Notes: generated by a model from the sequence alone, not told the origin. A DNA stretch of 58,937 bases from Vicingus serpentipes (GCA_024103385.1 JAGFIT010000067.1:1-58937); one strand, 5' to 3'; shown: positions 1 through 8,674, counted from the stretch's first letter. Numbers and translations: made by a program.

Positions 1-124
1 AACTATGGAAGAATTATTATCAAAAAAAACCTATACTTGTAAACGAGTTTTAGGATTAGTTTTAAACTGTAAACTTATATCAGGATTATCTAACTAAACT
101 GTAAACTTTTTTCAGGACGAGACA
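1..124. mobile_element. Terminal fragment of an insertion sequence (left window edge)
   Basis: The first 124 bases are the reverse complement of 58812-58935, and identity stops exactly after GAGACA on this side, so the element terminus is at 124 and ends in CA (TG on the other strand). Three 21-bp direct repeats of the form TGTAAAC-N7-AGGAYKA lie at 38-58, 68-88 and 100-120; stacked subterminal repeats like this are typical transposase-binding sites and recall IS21-family ends. A short open frame (5-97, beginning MEELLSKKTY) runs toward the terminus and could be the last codons of the transposase, but I do not recognise it. The family is therefore left open. The rest of the element lies outside the window. 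Confidence 0.75.
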
Positions 125-129
125 AAAAA

Positions 130-225
130 ATGCAAAAGAGCTACCAAGCCAACGCACCGCAACACCCGACAGACGACCAACGAACGGACGAAAGAAGGGC
201 AGCTGATAACAGCGGTTTGGCGTAA
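130..225 (+). other. Short open frame next to the IS end, doubtful gene
   Basis: An ATG at 130 opens 31 codons rich in Gln, Arg, Asp and Ala (starting MQKSYQANAP) ending at TAA 223-225. It begins 6 bases after the IS terminus and its stop lies inside the left arm of the attC-like repeat at 208-332. The stretch is visibly more G+C-rich than the surrounding core genome. It could be the tail of a cassette gene cut by the IS, or non-coding. No family is recognised and no ribosome binding site is evident. Confidence 0.2.
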
Positions 226-332
226 TGGGGGCAGACGTGGTAAATTGAACAGTTGTACATCTAATAAACATTTGTGCTTGGTTGACAGTTTTATGCTCCG
301 AAAGCCCCCAATACGACAAGCCGCAAACCGTT
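208..332. repeat. Imperfect inverted repeat resembling an attC/cassette border, site 1
   Basis: The left arm (CGGTTTG at 213-219, then CGTAATGGGGGC at 221-232) pairs with the right arm (GCCCCCAATACG at 304-315, then CAAACCG at 324-330). The inner 12-bp stem has one mismatch; the outer 7-bp stem is separated from it by an asymmetric loop of 1 against 8 bases. Outside the arms, AAC at 208-210 faces GTT at 330-332, as in the R-boxes of integron attC sites, and the 125-bp length falls in the attC range. Further out, GTTGCCACAC (331-340 region) is matched by GTGTGGCAAC at 881-890 on the far side of the next gene. The attC identity is an inference; no integrase gene is visible. Confidence 0.45.
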
Positions 333-349
333 GCCACACATTAAAAAAA

Positions 350-874
350 ATGAAATTCAGACTATTAACCATATTTCTTCTTGGACTGACAATTAGCTGT
401 TCGACAACTAAAACTTCAATGATTGTTGCAGACAGCTACGACCAAACCAAAAATGTTACGACCTTAACTCTTCTGCCCTACGGAAATATTGAAATTCCAG
501 GACAATGGACTAAAACCAAGTACAATGAAGTAAGTCGACAACATTTCTTCGTTGACAAAGACTCGACTTCTATTGCCGTGACTAAAAATCCACAGGAAAA
601 ATATCCTTTCTACAGCGAGACAATCACAGACAAAGAGTTTGCAAAGAAATTTTACGAATGGGAAAAAGACCACTACGAAAAACAAGGATTTGAAATAAAA
701 GAGAAGTCTTCGGGCGACAACTTTGTTATTTGGACTGCGAATGGAAATAATGCAAATACAATCTTTCTTTATGGAGCCAAGAACAAGTACGCATACAACT
801 TCGCAGTCTTCACAGACAATTGGACAGAAGAAAAAAGAGCTGAATTTTTGAAAAAACTATTTGAAGCAAATTAA
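350..874 (+). CDS. Putative lipoprotein of unknown function, cassette-like setting
   Basis: 174-residue protein. The ATG at 350 is chosen because it is followed at once by a lipoprotein signal peptide (MKFRLLTIFLLGL, then TISC as lipobox with Cys about residue 17); the frame is open upstream to 245, but that part overlaps the inverted repeat and gives no signal sequence. The mature part is hydrophilic, rich in Lys, Asp, Asn and aromatic residues, and contains no motif I recognise; it probably sits on the inner leaflet of the outer membrane or in the periplasm. The gene is tightly framed by two structured repeats (208-332 and 878-1073), and matching inverted decamers (GTTGCCACAC / GTGTGGCAAC) lie just before the start and just after the stop. 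This suggests it is a mobile cassette rather than part of an operon. Confidence 0.7.
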   Translation: MKFRLLTIFLLGLTISCSTTKTSMIVADSYDQTKNVTTLTLLPYGNIEIPGQWTKTKYNEVSRQHFFVDKDSTSIAVTKNPQEKYPFYSETITDKEFAKKFYEWEKDHYEKQGFEIKEKSSGDNFVIWTANGNNANTIFLYGAKNKYAYNFAVFTDNWTEEKRAEFLKKLFEAN

Positions 875-877
875 AAA

Positions 878-1073
878 AACGTGTGGCAACAAAACCTATA
901 CGCAATGCGGGCTGAAGGAAATACCGAAAGGTCGGTGCTTCTATTCCGCCAAAGCTCCGCTTTGACGTTTTTGTTGTATAAATTTAAAAACACAAAACAC
1001 AGCTTTGGCTACCGTTCGTGCTCGATTGAAAACTATTGCTTTTCAATCCCGCACTGCGCATAGCCGGGTCGTT
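878..1073. repeat. Long imperfect inverted repeat with internal hairpins, attC-like site 2
   Basis: Arms CTATACGCAATGCGGG (896-911) and CCCGCACTGCGCATAG (1048-1063) pair over 16 positions with two mismatches that RNA or folded single-strand DNA could accommodate as wobble. AAC at 878-880 and GTT at 1071-1073 sit outside the arms. Between the arms are at least two further hairpins: CAAAGC/GCTTTG near 945-965 and GATTGAAA/TTTTCAATC at about 1024-1048. The segment starts three bases after the lipoprotein stop and ends just before the next gene. The layout matches a cassette recombination site or a similar mobile palindromic element; at 196 bp it is longer than classical attC sites. Open frames crossing it look incidental. 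Confidence 0.45.
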
Positions 1074-1086
1074 AAAAAAAAACCAA

Positions 1087-2418
1087 ATGAAAACAAAACT
1101 AACCCTATTCTCCCTAATTGTTTCTATACATTCCTTTGGGCAATTGGATACTGCTTTTTTTCCTACTTATACCCCTTACTCCATCACAAGCCCTTTAATT
1201 CAATATGGAGATTTTTTGCATGGAGCAGCTTGGAACGATCCATGTGTCATTAAAGATAATGGTCAATATGTAATGTATGCCTCAGCAAGCACTGGAGGGT
1301 TACAAAACATCCACGTAAAGATATATCGATTAACTTCCAACGATGGTTACAACTGGACATTAAACCCAACTACTCCCGTTTTAGGACCAGTGCCAAGCAC
1401 TTATTATGAAGGAGGTACAGAAACTCCTTCTGTGGTTTATTATAATGGAATGTATCATCTCTGCACTACCTCTTACCAACAAAATGTTGCCCAAGACTTT
1501 GTAATTGCTCATGCTACTTCTGCTGATGGCATCAACTGGACAATGGACACAACACCCTTTGTTGAATCGGATGGAGGAGCACATTGGATGGGAGAGATTG
1601 TGGGAGAGCCTGGAGCAATGGTAAAAGATGACACCTTGTATGTCTTTTTTACTGCCGCTGGGCCAGTAAACAGTATTGTTGAGCAATCGATTGGGCTACT
1701 CCGAACAATTGATGGAAGTACCATTTTGGATACCATGCCTATTGTTAAAATACCTACAGATGTATATCCTTCTTCAGGCGATTGGTGGGGACTTTCCACT
1801 CCTTCTGCAACAATGGTAGGTGATACCATCTATTTGTTTACCGATGTAGCAAAAAGTGTTAGTGGCAAATGGTATCAAGCGGCATTGCATCAGTTTAAAA
1901 GTTATGGTGATTTAACTAAATGGTACCATGATGACCAACCCATCCACACCATGTACGATTTTGATTGGACAAATGGACAAGGAGAATACCTTTCTGAGTT
2001 AAGGTCTATTAGTCCACTGGTAGATGGAAACAAACTCAGAATTTATTATGCAGGCAACCGATTGGCTGAAATAAGTGGGACAGACACCACGTACCACGTT
2101 CATTTTGAAGGACCAGAAATGCATGCTGATTCGAATTATTGGGGGATGAGTACTTCTGAGTATATTTTCCCTACACCTACTTCTGTTAACAACTATCAAG
2201 AAAAAGATATTCAAATGGTATTCAACGGAAAAGAAGGAAGTGTGTTTACGAACAATAATGGTAGCAATTTGTTGAACATTTATTCTGCTACCGGGCAATT
2301 ATTGATTCAAAAACGATTTCATTCCGCTACACAATTCACATTAAACTACAAGGGTGTGATATTAATTCAAGTAATTAATGACAGGCAATTTTTTACACAA
2401 AAAAGGGTCGCTTACTAG
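1087..2418 (+). CDS. Secreted glycoside hydrolase-like protein (five-bladed propeller) with T9SS sorting domain
   Basis: 443 residues from the ATG at 1087, chosen because it starts a clear signal peptide (MKTKLTLFSLIVSIHSFGQ, cut before Gln); the longer frame from 1036 runs through the repeat. The mature part shows the repeating blades of GH43/GH32/GH130-type propellers: WNDPCVIKDNGQYVMY at about 49-64 with a likely catalytic Asp, then TETPSVVYYNGMYHL, then GEPGAMVKDDTLYVFF. The last 60 or so residues (SATGQLLIQKRF onward) look like a type A C-terminal sorting domain of the type IX (Por) secretion system. It is therefore probably exported to the surface or medium to act on a plant or algal polysaccharide; the substrate cannot be told. 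It converges on mutS with a one-base gap. Signal, sorting tail and fold class are good; exact GH family is uncertain. Confidence 0.75.
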   Translation: MKTKLTLFSLIVSIHSFGQLDTAFFPTYTPYSITSPLIQYGDFLHGAAWNDPCVIKDNGQYVMYASASTGGLQNIHVKIYRLTSNDGYNWTLNPTTPVLGPVPSTYYEGGTETPSVVYYNGMYHLCTTSYQQNVAQDFVIAHATSADGINWTMDTTPFVESDGGAHWMGEIVGEPGAMVKDDTLYVFFTAAGPVNSIVEQSIGLLRTIDGSTILDTMPIVKIPTDVYPSSGDWWGLSTPSATMVGDTIYLFTDVAKSVSGKWYQAALHQFKSYGDLTKWYHDDQPIHTMYDFDWTNGQGEYLSELRSISPLVDGNKLRIYYAGNRLAEISGTDTTYHVHFEGPEMHADSNYWGMSTSEYIFPTPTSVNNYQEKDIQMVFNGKEGSVFTNNNGSNLLNIYSATGQLLIQKRFHSATQFTLNYKGVILIQVINDRQFFTQKRVAY

Positions 2419-2419
2419 C

Positions 2420-5029
2420 TTATCCTCCTACCGCTTTTTTTATCTCATTCAATTTCATTAACGCTTCAACAGGAGTTAGCGTATTGATGTCAATATTGAT
2501 GAGTTCTTCTTTAATTTGTTCCAATACCGGGTCATCCAATTGAAAAAAGCTCAATTGCATGTCATCCAGATCTACTGGAGTTTGTACTTTCTTTTTATTT
2601 CCTTTGGCTCCTACATGAGAGCTTTCTAATTGTTTCAATACCTCGTTAGCTCTATCCAACATCTTTTTAGGCATCCCAGCCATTTTTGCCACATGAATAC
2701 CAAAACTATGGTTACTTCCGCCCTCAACTAGCTTTCTTAAAAAGATGATTTTGTTATTGATTTCTTTTACCGATACATTGTAATTTTTAATTCGTTTGAA
2801 CGAATTGGTCATGTCATTCAACTCATGATAATGTGTAGCGAACAACGTTTTGGCTTTAGCTGATGGTTGTTCATGTAAATATTCGGCAATACTCCAAGCA
2901 ATAGATATCCCATCATAGGTACTTGTTCCTCTTCCAATCTCATCCAGCAAAATCAAACTTCTGTCTGATAAGTTATTTAAAATACTAGCTGTCTCATTCA
3001 TTTCTACCATAAAGGTAGATTCTCCTTGAGAGATATTGTCTGAAGCACCCACTCTGGTAAATATTTTATCTACTACTCCTATTTTAGCGTGTTTTGCAGG
3101 AACAAAAGAGCCTATTTGAGCCATTAAGGTAATCAATGCTGTTTGTCGTAATAAAGCAGATTTACCACTCATGTTGGGCCCCGTAATCATCATGATTTGT
3201 TGCGTAGTATCATCTAAGTAAATATCATTGGCTATGTATTCTTCGCCAATTGGTAATTGTTGTTCAATAACGGGATGCCTTCCATCCTTAATGTCAATTA
3301 TTTTATCATCAGCTAAAACAGGTTTTGTATAATGATTGGCTTCAGCCAATACTGAAAAAGAAAGTAAACAATCTAGCTGTGCAATTAATACCGCATTGAG
3401 TTGTATCGGAACAATGTAATCCGACAATTCCAATACTAAATTGTTAAACAATTGTGTTTCTAGATTCAGTATTTTTTCGTCTGCTCCTAATATTTTGGAT
3501 TCGTATTCTTTTAATTCTTCGGTAATGTATCGCTCTGCTTGTGTGAGGGTTTGCTTACGGTGCCAACTCTCCGGCACTTTATCTTTGTGTGTGTTTCGCA
3601 CCTCAATGTAATATCCAAACACATTGTTAAACGCAATTTTTAAACTTGGTATGCCTGTTTTTTCACTCTCTCTTTCTTGAATCTCTACCAATGCATCTTT
3701 ACCAGAGTTTAAAATCTGACGTAACTCATCCAGCTCTTCAGAAACACCTGCTGCAATTACATTTCCTTTTTGTACTGCCACAGGAGGGTCCTCCTGGAGC
3801 TGTTCTCCTATTTTATTTTTAATGATTTCGCAAGGGTTTAGTCGCTCTGCAATTTTCATTAACGATTTATTCTTAGAACTAGCACAGAGCTGTTTAATCG
3901 GCTCTATAACTCCCAAAGCACGCTTTAATTGCACTACTTCTCTTGGGTTGATTCGAGCAGTAGCTACTTTAGATATTAGCCGTTCTAAATCTCCTATTTC
4001 ATTAATGTAGGCCGCCACCTCTTCTTGAATGGTAGTATTTTTCACAAAATAATCCACCACATCTAATCGCTCATTAATAGGGTGTACATCTTTTAACGGT
4101 AATGCCACCCACCTTTTTAATAAACGAGCTCCCATTGGTGAAATGGTTTTGTCTAAGACATCAATTAGTGTTTTAGCATTTTCGTTAGGCGAATAAATCA
4201 ATTCTAAATTTCGGATAGTAAATCGATCTAACCACACATACCTATCTTCTTCTATTCTTGATACACTAGTGATGTGATTGATTTTATTGTGTTGTGTGTC
4301 CGATAAATAATGCAAAACAGCTCCCGCTGCTGCAATACTATAAGGCATTTCTTCTATTCCAAACCCTTTTAAAGAATTGGTTTGAAAATGCTTTTGCAAG
4401 GTTTCATTTCCAAAATCTTCTGTAAATGCCCAATCATCTAAGCAAAACGTATAAAACTGGTCTCCAAATTTTTCAACGAATTGTTTTTTATAATTCCGTT
4501 GAAACAACACTTCATTAGGGCTAAACCCATGTAACAATTTATCGATGTATTCTGCACTACCCTGAGCCACCAAAAACTCTCCAGTAGAAACATCCAAAAA
4601 AGCAACTCCTATTTCTTTTTTATCAAAATGAATTGCTGCCAAAAAATTATTGGATTTGTGATCTAAAATTTGATCGTTGAGTGTTACTCCTGGCGTAACC
4701 AGCTCAGTCACTCCTCTTTTTACAATTTTTTTCTCTTTACTTGGTGCTTCCAGTTGATCACAAATTGCTACGCGCATTCCAGCTCTTACCAATTTAGGCA
4801 AATAAGTGTTTAAAGAATGGTGAGGAAATCCTGCTAATTCTAATTTTGAACTTCCGTTATTTCTTGCAGTTAATACTATTCCTAAAACATTTGCCGCTTT
4901 AATGGCGTCTTCTCCAAAAGTTTCGTAAAAATCTCCCACCCTAAATAACAGCATAGCATCAGGATACTTTGCTTTAATCGCATTGTACTGCTTCATTAAT
5001 GGGGTTACAGTATCCTTTGTCTTTGCCAA
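2420..5029 (-). CDS. mutS: DNA mismatch repair protein MutS
   Basis: 869 residues, normal for MutS. The mismatch-reading Phe-x-Glu is present (F34-Y35-E36 in VGDFYETF), the Walker A motif GPNMSGKS is at 617-624, followed by the Walker [14 protein letters not shown] and the conserved ATHYHEL. The C-terminal helix-turn-helix and short tail are complete. It binds mispairs as a dimer and recruits MutL. The start codon is TTG at 5029; it is preferred because the peptide [16 protein letters not shown] matches the usual N terminus, whereas the first ATG (residue 12) would remove conserved residues. It is a single gene transcribed away from the adjacent methyltransferase gene. Confidence 0.98.
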   Translation of the reverse strand: MAKTKDTVTPLMKQYNAIKAKYPDAMLLFRVGDFYETFGEDAIKAANVLGIVLTARNNGSSKLELAGFPHHSLNTYLPKLVRAGMRVAICDQLEAPSKEKKIVKRGVTELVTPGVTLNDQILDHKSNNFLAAIHFDKKEIGVAFLDVSTGEFLVAQGSAEYIDKLLHGFSPNEVLFQRNYKKQFVEKFGDQFYTFCLDDWAFTEDFGNETLQKHFQTNSLKGFGIEEMPYSIAAAGAVLHYLSDTQHNKINHITSVSRIEEDRYVWLDRFTIRNLELIYSPNENAKTLIDVLDKTISPMGARLLKRWVALPLKDVHPINERLDVVDYFVKNTTIQEEVAAYINEIGDLERLISKVATARINPREVVQLKRALGVIEPIKQLCASSKNKSLMKIAERLNPCEIIKNKIGEQLQEDPPVAVQKGNVIAAGVSEELDELRQILNSGKDALVEIQERESEKTGIPSLKIAFNNVFGYYIEVRNTHKDKVPESWHRKQTLTQAERYITEELKEYESKILGADEKILNLETQLFNNLVLELSDYIVPIQLNAVLIAQLDCLLSFSVLAEANHYTKPVLADDKIIDIKDGRHPVIEQQLPIGEEYIANDIYLDDTTQQIMMITGPNMSGKSALLRQTALITLMAQIGSFVPAKHAKIGVVDKIFTRVGASDNISQGESTFMVEMNETASILNNLSDRSLILLDEIGRGTSTYDGISIAWSIAEYLHEQPSAKAKTLFATHYHELNDMTNSFKRIKNYNVSVKEINNKIIFLRKLVEGGSNHSFGIHVAKMAGMPKKMLDRANEVLKQLESSHVGAKGNKKKVQTPVDLDDMQLSFFQLDDPVLEQIKEELINIDINTLTPVEALMKLNEIKKAVGG

Positions 5030-5062
5030 ATCTTAATAAAATTACACGATACACAAACTTAA

Positions 5063-5091
5063 TTGAATGACTAAAATTTCCCTTAAATTTG
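5063..5091 (+). promoter_or_regulatory. Bacteroidota-type promoter of the SpoU methyltransferase gene
   Basis: TTG at 5063-5065 and TAAATTTG at 5084-5091 are separated by 18 bases and fit the -33 / -7 (TAnnTTTG) consensus of Bacteroidota sigma factor promoters. The predicted start of transcription lies 15 to 20 bases before the ATG at 5113. Confidence 0.55.
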
Positions 5092-5112
5092 TCTAACAAT
5101 TAATAATTATTT

Positions 5113-5646
5113 ATGAACAGAAAGCTTAGTAACGATGAACTCCATAGAATTTCTCCAGAAGAATTTAAATCTTCCGAAAAAACACCTATCGTTATTGTGC
5201 TTGACAACATCCGAAGTTTAAACAATATTGGCTCTACTTTTAGGACTGCTGATGCGTTTATCATTGAAGCCATTTATCTATGTGGTATTACTGCACAGCC
5301 ACCACACCGAGAAATTCAAAAAACAGCTTTAGGAGCTACCGAAACAGTAGTTTGGAAATACTTTAAAGAAACTTCTGAAGCAATAAAGGAGTTAAAAACA
5401 AAAGGCTACCAAATAGCTGCTATAGAACAAGCTGAAAATAGCGTAATGTTAAATGAGTTAGAAATTAACCTCAACAACAAAATAGCTGTTGTTTTTGGCA
5501 ATGAGGTTAAAGGAGTGGAGCAACAAGTAATTAATGAAAGTGATTTAGTAATAGAAATACCTCAATTTGGCACTAAGCATTCATTAAACATTGCTGTAAG
5601 TGTAGGAATAGTGATATGGGATTTGTTTCAGAAAATAAAAAATTAA
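5113..5646 (+). CDS. SpoU/TrmH-family RNA 2'-O-ribose methyltransferase
   Basis: 177 residues forming only the SPOUT catalytic domain. Motif 1 (NNIGSTFRTADAF, residues 37-49), motif 2 (VFGNEVKGV, 127-135) and motif 3 (IPQFGTKHSLNIAVSVG, 149-165) are intact; these build the trefoil knot that binds SAM. It lacks the extra N-terminal substrate-binding domain of RlmB/TsnR enzymes, so it resembles short TrmH or TrmL-type tRNA methyltransferases; the target nucleotide cannot be assigned. It is divergent from mutS and convergent with the next gene, so probably monocistronic. Confidence 0.88.
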   Translation: MNRKLSNDELHRISPEEFKSSEKTPIVIVLDNIRSLNNIGSTFRTADAFIIEAIYLCGITAQPPHREIQKTALGATETVVWKYFKETSEAIKELKTKGYQIAAIEQAENSVMLNELEINLNNKIAVVFGNEVKGVEQQVINESDLVIEIPQFGTKHSLNIAVSVGIVIWDLFQKIKN

Positions 5647-5649
5647 CTT

Positions 5650-6549
5650 TTATTTTTCAAACACAGCTTCGAGCTCGTCTAATTTCACAAACTCCCCAGC
5701 CCATCTCTTTTTCAATATCCCATTTTCTAAATAAATAAAAGCAGGTATCTTTCCTCCTGTATATTGGAGAAATGAATCATTATCTACCCATATAAAAGGG
5801 AGTAATAATCCTGTTTCATCAAAAAATGGTTGTATGTATTGTTCTTCCAAAGCAGCTAATACCAAAATAACATTAGATGGATGCCTTGCTTTAACCACAT
5901 ATGCTAAACGATAAGCAACACTAGTACAATGCTTGCAATGGGCACTTAAAAATATTACCAATTTTTTCCCTTCCTGAAATGGTACTTTTTCCTGTTTTTT
6001 ATATAAGCCAGGAAGAGCTGATAAATCAATGGGTTCATCAATTGATTTTCCTTGAACATTTTGCAATCCTACTTTGTTGACTAAAAAAACACTTACAAAC
6101 GAACTTATCAAAAACACCAATGGAAACACCCATTTTAATCCACTACTATAGTGTTGCTTTTTAATTAAAAACAAGAAAACCATTAACAACACATTTTTTA
6201 ATAATGATTGAAGTGGAGAAAGTGTCAACCACTTCCCAAAACAACCACAATCAGCACTATTCCCTTGAGTAATCAATATAAATATTAAATAGCCCGTAAA
6301 AAGGAATAAAGCGGTTTGGGCTAAATAATAAATGATGTTGTTGAACCATGTATTAAACAGGATGCACAATCCTAGGAACAACTCCATGGCAATAATAGTA
6401 CGGGAGAGAAAGGGAACCAATAGCCAATTGGAAATTCCTAATTCTATAAAAATGAGTTCAAAGGGTTCTATTGGAAACAGTTTCGCCACAGCTGAAGCAA
6501 TAAATACCAAGCCAACAACTATTCTCAAACTGTTACTTAATAGTCTCAT
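5650..6549 (-). CDS. MauE/DoxX-type membrane protein fused to a thioredoxin-like domain
   Basis: 299 residues. The first half has about four or five membrane helices (roughly 9-24, 41-65, 72-94, 115-130, 140-158) with the signature DCGCFG at 100-105 of MauE/DoxX-related proteins. The second half (about 185-299) reads as a thioredoxin-fold domain outside the membrane with a CKHC pair at 205-208 (LSAHCKHC) and a cis-Pro region (GGKIPAFIYLENG). MauE-type proteins take part in disulfide or quinone-linked redox steps in the cell envelope; the fusion suggests electron transfer between the membrane cysteines and the CxxC domain. The partner is unknown. It may share a transcript with nothing else; the gap to the next minus-strand gene is 50 bases. 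Confidence 0.75.
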   Translation of the reverse strand: MRLLSNSLRIVVGLVFIASAVAKLFPIEPFELIFIELGISNWLLVPFLSRTIIAMELFLGLCILFNTWFNNIIYYLAQTALFLFTGYLIFILITQGNSADCGCFGKWLTLSPLQSLLKNVLLMVFLFLIKKQHYSSGLKWVFPLVFLISSFVSVFLVNKVGLQNVQGKSIDEPIDLSALPGLYKKQEKVPFQEGKKLVIFLSAHCKHCTSVAYRLAYVVKARHPSNVILVLAALEEQYIQPFFDETGLLLPFIWVDNDSFLQYTGGKIPAFIYLENGILKKRWAGEFVKLDELEAVFEK

Positions 6550-6599
6550 CCTATAAAATATCCCTCACTATATTGATTAGTAGTTTTTATGTCGAAACA

Positions 6600-6806
6600 T
6601 TATATCATCTTACAAGAACCTGTTCCTGCCGATTTATTCAACTTGTCTGAATCATCACAAGCTTCTTCTACAGTTGACCCATTAGAAATATCATCCTCAG
6701 TAAATGTTTGTGTTTGACCATTAACAGTACATTCACACTGTTCTTTAGCGCATGATGTTGTTAAGGTAATAACACTTACAACAAGGATAAATACTATTTT
6801 TTTCAT
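6600..6806 (-). CDS. Small cysteine-containing lipoprotein
   Basis: 68 residues. MKKIVFILVVSVITLTTSC is a lipoprotein signal with the acylated Cys at residue 19. The 49-residue mature part is acidic and has four more cysteines (CEC near 24-26, one near 50, one near 65), so two disulfides are possible. The motif CECTVNGQTQTF recurs in small envelope proteins of Bacteroidota, but I know no function. It lies upstream of the MauE-thioredoxin gene on the same strand (50-base gap), and co-transcription is possible. Confidence 0.65.
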   Translation of the reverse strand: MKKIVFILVVSVITLTTSCAKEQCECTVNGQTQTFTEDDISNGSTVEEACDDSDKLNKSAGTGSCKMI

Positions 6807-6857
6807 AATTTTTTAAATATTAAAAACAATAAAGCAAGATAATTATTAATTCCAAAA

Positions 6858-6887
6858 AAAGCCCCCCGATATAAATCGGAGGGCTTT
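6858..6887 (-). terminator. Intrinsic terminator of the TPR lipoprotein gene
   Basis: Arms AAAGCCCCCCGAT (6858-6870) and ATCGGAGGGCTTT (6875-6887) pair over 13 positions with one mismatch around an ATAA loop. Read on the minus strand, the stem is followed by a run of T, placed 22 bases after the stop codon of the gene at 6909-8627. The A tract on the other side means it could also stop plus-strand transcripts. Confidence 0.85.
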
Positions 6888-6908
6888 CTAAAAATCAAAA
6901 TAGTATAA

Positions 6909-8627
6909 TTAGTTTACTGCAGCTTGAAATTCAGCATCATCTCTAAACTTAATAAACTCAGCATCATTTTTCCCTTTTGCTTTTAAAGCAGCATCTTTAG
7001 ATGTAGCTGTTTTTAAGTTGTTTACTAACATGTTTTTATCTCCAGCTCTAGCAGCAGCAACCGCTTTTAAATAATAAGATAAAGCCTCATCTTTATCAGA
7101 AGAACCATCAATTATTCCAGCAATATCATTGTTACCGTTTAACACATTAGCTAAAGCAGCATTAAATGAATTAACTCCAGAATAACTAGAAGTAGCTGAT
7201 GCGTAATCTCCTTTAATGATGTAAATGATTCCTTTGTTTTCACTTACTTCACTTCCAGCACCAGACGCTTTATCATAATATTCCATTGCAGCATCTAAAT
7301 TTCCATTTAAACGCTCAATAACACCTAAGTTATTATTTACAATTGGGTTATCAGCAGATAAACCATTTGCTTTTTCAAACTCAGCTTTAGCATCAGCTAA
7401 TTTGTTTTGAGTTAAATAGATGTAACCCAAGTTATTTGGTCCTCTCCAATCAGCAGCGTGAACTGAAGAAACACTTTTGTAAATAGATTCTTTTTTGGCA
7501 TCATCATTATACAAAGTAGCTGCATATAACATTTGCTCTACATCTAATGAATCAATTTTAGTATCCACTAAAACTTTAATTTCTTCATCAGTTAAGTTAT
7601 GGTGCTTCATAATTAAGTTGATCTGAGATCTTCTTAATTCTGGCAATACTTTCTTAGCAACTTCTGTATAAGTAGCAGCTAAGTTTTTAATTTCTTGCTC
7701 TCTTTTCTCTAAATCAGAGTATGTTTCTAAAACTCTAATAATTAATTCTTTATCTGCAATGTCAGATTCAGTCATTAATTTTCTAAATCCATCCCAATCT
7801 TCCCCTTTTCCATTCAAAGAAGCAAAACCTTCAGCAGTTTCTACTTTAGCACCTTTTAAAATACCAGTAATTGCTTTAGCTCCTGAAGCAGCTCTCTCAT
7901 TAGCTAGGTTATCGTTTTTACTTAACTCCCCTTCTGGTGAAGCATAAGCATCAACAACCATACTGTTGAACTCCATCTTTACATTTTTTTGCCACTCCTT
8001 AATGTTAGCTTTTAATGCTTTAATATCATCATCAGATAATTCACTAGCCCTAACAACAGAATTGTTCACTAAATAATTAATAACAACATTATTATCTTCT
8101 AACGTAAACTTCACAAACTTATCAAGCCCCATAATTCCTTTGTCTGAAGACATTACTAATTTTGGAGTGATAATCGTTCCGTCAGCTACTTTTCTAGGAT
8201 CTAAATCTTTCGTTTTTCCTTTGTATTCTCCTGTAGCTCTTAACTCAACAGTAGCTACTTCCATCCCATCTTTATACGGAATTTTTGCAGTATGAGAGAA
8301 ACTTCCTCCTTTTTCGTAGTTAATCGTTGTTCCTTCTGCTTCAGAAACTTCTCCTTTTAATTGTAATGGAGCAAAAGATTCTGAGTTTTCTCCGTAAACC
8401 AAAACAGGAGTAATAGTTGCAGACACTTTTTTGTTAAAATATTTTTCCGGGAAACTTCCGTTAATAGCAATTTCAATGCTATCCGCATGCATTTCTACAG
8501 GATTAGGAGTTAATTCATAATTAACTTCAGCTTGTCTCTTTATCATTTTAGACAAAGGGTTACAAGCAACAAAAGCGGTAGCTGCTACTGCAACTAGAGC
8601 CAATAATTTTACATTTTGATTTTTCAT
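6909..8627 (-). CDS. Large outer-membrane-associated lipoprotein with OmpA-like and TPR segments
   Basis: 572 residues from the ATG at 8627; an upstream in-frame TTG at 8639 would add four residues and is less likely. The signal peptide ends in a lipobox FVAC with Cys at 22. The middle contains VVDAYASPEGELSKNDNLANERA (written here in two parts: VVDAYASPEGE and LSKNDNLANERA), which looks like the peptidoglycan-binding core of OmpA-like domains. About residues 395-470 form two or three TPR-like repeats (WRGPNNLGYIYLTQNKLADA, NPIVNNNLGVIERLNGNLDA). Paralogues with this arrangement are common in Bacteroidota and are thought to be periplasmic or outer-membrane lipoproteins linking membrane and wall; the exact role is unknown. 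It has its own terminator. Confidence 0.75.
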   Translation of the reverse strand: MKNQNVKLLALVAVAATAFVACNPLSKMIKRQAEVNYELTPNPVEMHADSIEIAINGSFPEKYFNKKVSATITPVLVYGENSESFAPLQLKGEVSEAEGTTINYEKGGSFSHTAKIPYKDGMEVATVELRATGEYKGKTKDLDPRKVADGTIITPKLVMSSDKGIMGLDKFVKFTLEDNNVVINYLVNNSVVRASELSDDDIKALKANIKEWQKNVKMEFNSMVVDAYASPEGELSKNDNLANERAASGAKAITGILKGAKVETAEGFASLNGKGEDWDGFRKLMTESDIADKELIIRVLETYSDLEKREQEIKNLAATYTEVAKKVLPELRRSQINLIMKHHNLTDEEIKVLVDTKIDSLDVEQMLYAATLYNDDAKKESIYKSVSSVHAADWRGPNNLGYIYLTQNKLADAKAEFEKANGLSADNPIVNNNLGVIERLNGNLDAAMEYYDKASGAGSEVSENKGIIYIIKGDYASATSSYSGVNSFNAALANVLNGNNDIAGIIDGSSDKDEALSYYLKAVAAARAGDKNMLVNNLKTATSKDAALKAKGKNDAEFIKFRDDAEFQAAVN

Positions 8628-8674
8628 CTTATTATTCAATTATTCTTAAATTGTTCAAATTTCAACTGCAATTA

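Noticed and set aside
245..349. Longer N terminus of the lipoprotein gene
   Set aside because: The extension runs through the inverted repeat and would hide the lipoprotein signal peptide; the ATG at 350 is a far better start.
881..1253. Two plus-strand open frames across the repeat region
   Set aside because: They translate a hairpin-rich repeat and the start of the glycosidase in the wrong frame; no signal or family is visible.
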